Origin: Closterium sp. NIES-65
Taxonomy: Eukaryota > Streptophyta > Zygnematophyceae > Desmidiales > Closteriaceae
Assembly (NCBI GenBank): GCA_948144175.1
Contig: CANXME010002554.1
Coordinates: forward strand, 1 to 64,000
Direction: 5' to 3'
DNA: 64,000 nt
Shown: one piece after another, positions 61,320 to 64,000 of the stretch
Numbering within the stretch: the stretch's first letter is position 1
How the letters are laid out: each line of letters begins with the position of its first letter
Translations under genes and position numbers: made by a program
Notes under the pieces: model-generated
Told to the model about the DNA's origin: nothing
Seen by the model: the letters and a program-made list of their open reading frames with translations, nothing else
Databases searched by the model: none

Positions 61320-62300
61320 AGGTCGGGCGGCTCGGTAGTAGGGCGGCTCGGCTGCTGGGCGGCTGGGCGGCTGGGCGGCTCGGCGGCTCGGCGCTCGGCT
61401 GCTGGGCGGCTCGGCTGCACAGCGGCTCGGCGGCCGGGCGGCTCGGCGGTTCGGCGCTCGGCTGCTGGGCGGCTCGGCTGCACAGCGGCTCGGCTGCTGG
61501 GCGGCTCGGCTGAACGGCGGCTCGGCTGGTGGGCGGCCGGGCGGCTCTGCAGCTGGGCGGCCCGGCTCCTCCGGTACTCGGCGGCGCGGCGGTCGGTTGC
61601 TCGGGTGCACGCTGCAGGGTGGTGCTGCGGTCGGCGGCTCGGTTGGCGGGCAGGAGAGGAGAGTGGCAGGGCCGCAGCAGACGGGCGGCGGGGCCCCAGG
61701 TGCAGGGCGGCGGGGCCGCAGCAGAAGGGCGGCGGGGCCGGTAGAGTCGGGCGGCGGGGTTGCGAAAGCAGGGCGGCGGGGCCGCGAGGTGTAGTGCGGC
61801 GGGGCCACTAAATCAGGGCGGCGGGGCCGCGAAATGAAGGGCGGTGGCGCCGCGAGGTGTAGGGCGGCGGGGCCGCTAAAGCAGGGCGGCGGGGCCGCGA
61901 AGTGTAGGGCGGCGGGGCTACTGAAGCAGGGCGGCGGGGCCGCTAAAGCAGGGCGACGGGGCCGCTAAGGAAGGGCGGCGAGGCCGCTAAAGCAGGGCGG
62001 CGGGGCCGCGAAATGAAGGGCGGCGGGGCCGAGAAAGCAGGGCGGCGGAGCCGCGAGGTGTAGGGCGGCGGGGCCGCTAAAGCAGGGCGGCGGGGCCGTG
62101 AGGTGTAGGGCGGCGGGGCCGCTAAAGCAGGGCGGCGGGGCCGCGAAGTGTAGGGCGGCGGGGCCGCTAGGTGTAGGGCGGCGGGGCCGCTAAAGCAGGG
62201 CGGCGGGGCCGGTAAAGCAGGGCGGCGAGGCCGCGAATCAGGGGCGGAGGGGCCGCGACAGTAGGGCGGCAGGGCCGCTAGGGGAGGGAAGGCCGCTAGG
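61320..62300. repeat. GC-rich tandem-repeat leader of copy G
   Basis: 9-mers GGCGGCTCG (61320-61560), then ~19-21-bp units of GGGCGGCGGGGCCGC with variable AAAGCA/GTGTA/AATGA spacers (61720-62250), about 25 units. Longest leader in the window. Confidence 0.88.
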
Positions 62301-62421
62301 GCGGCTCGTCGAGTTAACAGCCCGAGGCGCGACTCGGGATGAGTGCGCTTCGAGCAGTAAAAAAAAAGTCGAAGTGGTGGGCCCTAGGCGCAGTTCCCAC
62401 AGGGGAACCTGCTCGATACCA

Positions 62422-62549
62422 TGAGAGAAGTTGAACGAGAATGGGAATGAACAAGTGAAAGTTGGGTACAAATACAAACCCTAGAAAGCTGTACCCCATA
62501 TGTGCTACCCCACTATAGCCTACAATAGCTATGTCATATATATCTGACA
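62422..62549 (-). repeat. 5' LTR of copy G (128 bp)
   Basis: Two differences from the left LTR. PBS TGGTATCGAGC (62421-62411), hairpin GTTCCC/GGGAAC and GGGCCC adjoin it. Confidence 0.93.
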
Positions 62550-62554
62550 CGTCT

Positions 62555-63670
62555 TATGCCCCAGATTGAGGAATCGGCGCTCGAAATTGCGACGCTCACG
62601 GCGGAACGTGACTCCGCGCGTCAGCAATCCACGGTGAATACTCCGGCGCTACCACACGCACCTACAAATGCACCTGCACAATCGGAGGAGCCGATCATCA
62701 TCTCATCAGGCACACCGACACAGAATGACAGCGTGGGACAGCGCTCAGGCGCAGCCAGTGATGGCGCCGCTCACTTAATGCTTGGCATGGAGAGGAACAG
62801 GGTCGCGCCAAGCCCGTGGAAGCCGCGCGAAGCCCGTCGGCACGTGGAATTTGCGGCGACAAGTGGCGACCACGCCATCATGGCGCCAATGCCACTCAAG
62901 CTGCAGCGTCCGCCCTGTTTCGACCCAAGCCTGCGTGGAGGTCCGACGATTCAGTCGCAGGTCTTCACGATGAACGGTTCGCAAACTACGTTGAGTCGGA
63001 CGCAGCGAAGATCAGATACGCCGTCTCGCTGCTGAGGGGCCCCGCCATGGACTGGTGGTGAGTCATCGTGACGTCGCCACGTGCCTACGAGCCACTGTCG
63101 CAAGAGGAAGGGCCCACGGCTCCAGCCGTCACTTGGAGTTCATTCAACAAAAACGCTCAGTACAGCACGTGGGATGCGTGGTGCGCAGGGCTTCGGGCGT
63201 GCTTCGAGCCAATGGCGGCTTCTATTCCGGCGCGTCAGAGACTGCTTACTTGGCGGCAGCTCGGGTCGGTTCAAGAATATACGAGCGGTTTTCTCGCATT
63301 ATGCGAGCGAGTCGGCTACATGCACGAAGCGGAGCGAGTGGACCGTTACGTCGGAGGGCTGAAGTCGGACATCTCGCACGAAATCATGCTACGTGGACTC
63401 TCGAATTTCAACGAGATTCTCGCGCTCGCCGAGAAAATCGACATTTTGCGCCGTCCGAGACCGGGGTCCTGGACATCGCCCTCGGGGTCCGACCGAGCAC
63501 GCCACTGTACATGCCGTTGCGACAAATCCAGCTGCCGCGCCGTTTAAGGGGCGCTGCTTTGCTTGCAATAGGCCGGGCCATCGCAAGAGTGAGTGCTTAG
63601 AGGAGCTGAGGCGCCGCGGAGCAGAGCAGGGGAGGGAGTCTCCAAGGCAGGGAAACGCCAGCAGTCAGTA
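62555..63670 (+). pseudogene. Gypsy Gag
   Basis: Begins at MPQIEESALEIATLTAERDSARQQ, a likely coiled coil. It changes frame near 62900, where the MKLRPPCF-like block becomes FRPKPAWRSDD, giving FANYVESDAAKIRYAVSLLRGPAMDWW. A stop at 63060 follows, then the retrotransposon Gag core: AVTWSSFNKNAQY, LRACFEPMAASIPARQRLLTW, VQEYTSGFLALCERV, RYVGGLKSDISHEIMLRG, FNEILALAEKID. After another frame change comes the zinc knuckle CFACNRPGHRKSEC (CX2CX4HX4C, ~63555-63600). Confidence 0.88.
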
Positions 63671-63779
63671 GGAATCCGGCCAACTACTGATGAGACTGCA
63701 TGCTCGCCCAACCCCATAAACCCTCACCGAGTCACAGTACCGATTCATGCCATCGATCGACCTCGGACGAATAAGGAGG

Positions 63780-64000
63780 GTACATCGACGGATTGTCCAG
63801 TACTGATCCACGGGAAAATACAGGGAGCAGCAGTGAAGACTTTTATATACGGAGCAGCAAGTCACAGTTTAGTTAATACCGCAACCGCATGGAAATTGCA
63901 ACTGACACTTAGCCGGTGTTTACCGGAGATAGATGCACGCTTAGTTGACGGCACGCCACTGGCCATACAGGAAAAGGTGGAGAGAGTCAAAGTCCGCTGC
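63780..64000 (+). pseudogene. Gypsy protease, amino-terminal part
   Basis: Reads VLIHGKIQGAAVKTFIYGAASHSLVNTATAWKL-like in pieces, matching the gypsy aspartic protease region. The expected D-S-G-A-S-H active site is Y-G-A-A-S-H, so the catalytic Asp is lost. Continues off the window. Confidence 0.75.

Larger units (their letters stand above)
54978..62549 (-). mobile_element. Family-1 copia retrotransposon, copy G
   Basis: LTRs of 128 bp (54978-55105 and 62422-62549) with two differences; target duplication CGTCT (54973-54977 and 62550-62554). All domains are present but with several stops and frameshifts. Inserted in a gypsy gag. Confidence 0.95.
40996..64000 (+). mobile_element. Ty3/gypsy element, 5' part, split by three copia insertions
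   Basis: 5' LTR piece 40996-41033, then copy E, then LTR remainder 54450-54746, PBS at 54749, start of gag to 54977, then copy G, then gag and protease from 62555 to the window edge. Excising the nested elements with one target-duplication copy each rejoins the LTR and the gag frame. Pol and the 3' LTR lie beyond the window. Confidence 0.85.

Overview
This is nuclear DNA of a eukaryote, most likely from the green-plant (streptophyte) lineage. The evidence is a plant-type U-box/ARM E3 ligase gene with a GT-AG intron, Ty1/copia and chromovirus-type Ty3/gypsy retrotransposons with primer-binding sites for initiator tRNA-Met, and a TRIM-type miniature LTR element. A charophycean alga or another high-GC, repeat-rich streptophyte would fit, but the species cannot be fixed from the sequence. 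There are no prokaryotic operons, rRNA genes or CRISPR arrays. Roughly 85% of the window is nested LTR retrotransposons. Layout, left to right: 1-5237 is a decayed copia copy (family 1, minus strand, copy A) cut by the window edge; it sits in a decayed chromovirus that continues to about 7.4 kb. From 7.4 to 13.4 kb is host DNA with the one confidently recognised host gene, a U-box/ARM protein on the minus strand (7737-11496) whose 12-codon last exon was found by splice-site and family-ending match, and a candidate 544-bp TIR element. 13410-37139 is an old family-2 copia element (plus strand, copy C) broken up by a TRIM (15650-16025), a family-1 copia D1 (16355-23782, itself hit by a second TRIM), a truncated family-1 copy D2 (24181-29618) and a rearranged family-1 copy D3 (32007-36669) that carries a TRIM/copia chimeric 5' end. 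37.1-41.0 kb is host DNA with a hypothetical Ser/Ala/Gly-rich protein gene on the minus strand. From 40996 to the right edge is one chromovirus-like gypsy element (plus strand). Its 5' LTR is split by a young family-2 copia E (41034-54444), which is in turn split by a young family-1 copia F (45120-52402). Its gag is split by family-1 copia G (54978-62549). Insertion boundaries were fixed by reading both LTRs and matching 5-bp target-site duplications: GGGAC (F), CCTTC (E), CGTCT (G), CATCG (D1), GCAGC (D3), CACAG (TRIM1), TCCAC (TRIM2), and an imperfect GGTAT/GGGAT (C). E and F each have LTR pairs that I read as identical, so both are recent, yet each carries one coding lesion: a CGA-to-TGA stop in E and one extra base in a homopolymer in F. 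The most novel items are: (1) a TRIM family whose LTR/PBS junction lies inside a tRNA-Glu-like A-box/B-box arrangement, a possible RNA polymerase III promoter recalling but distinct from the 5S-bearing Cassandra TRIMs; (2) a TRIM/copia chimera joined exactly at the shared primer-binding site; (3) a hairpin beside the PBS, with compensatory changes, plus an invariant GGGCCC palindrome in every family-1 leader; and (4) atypical protein motifs: a CX13CX3HX4C zinc-knuckle variant in family 1 and an LDSC(C/Y)GQ protease motif in family 2.
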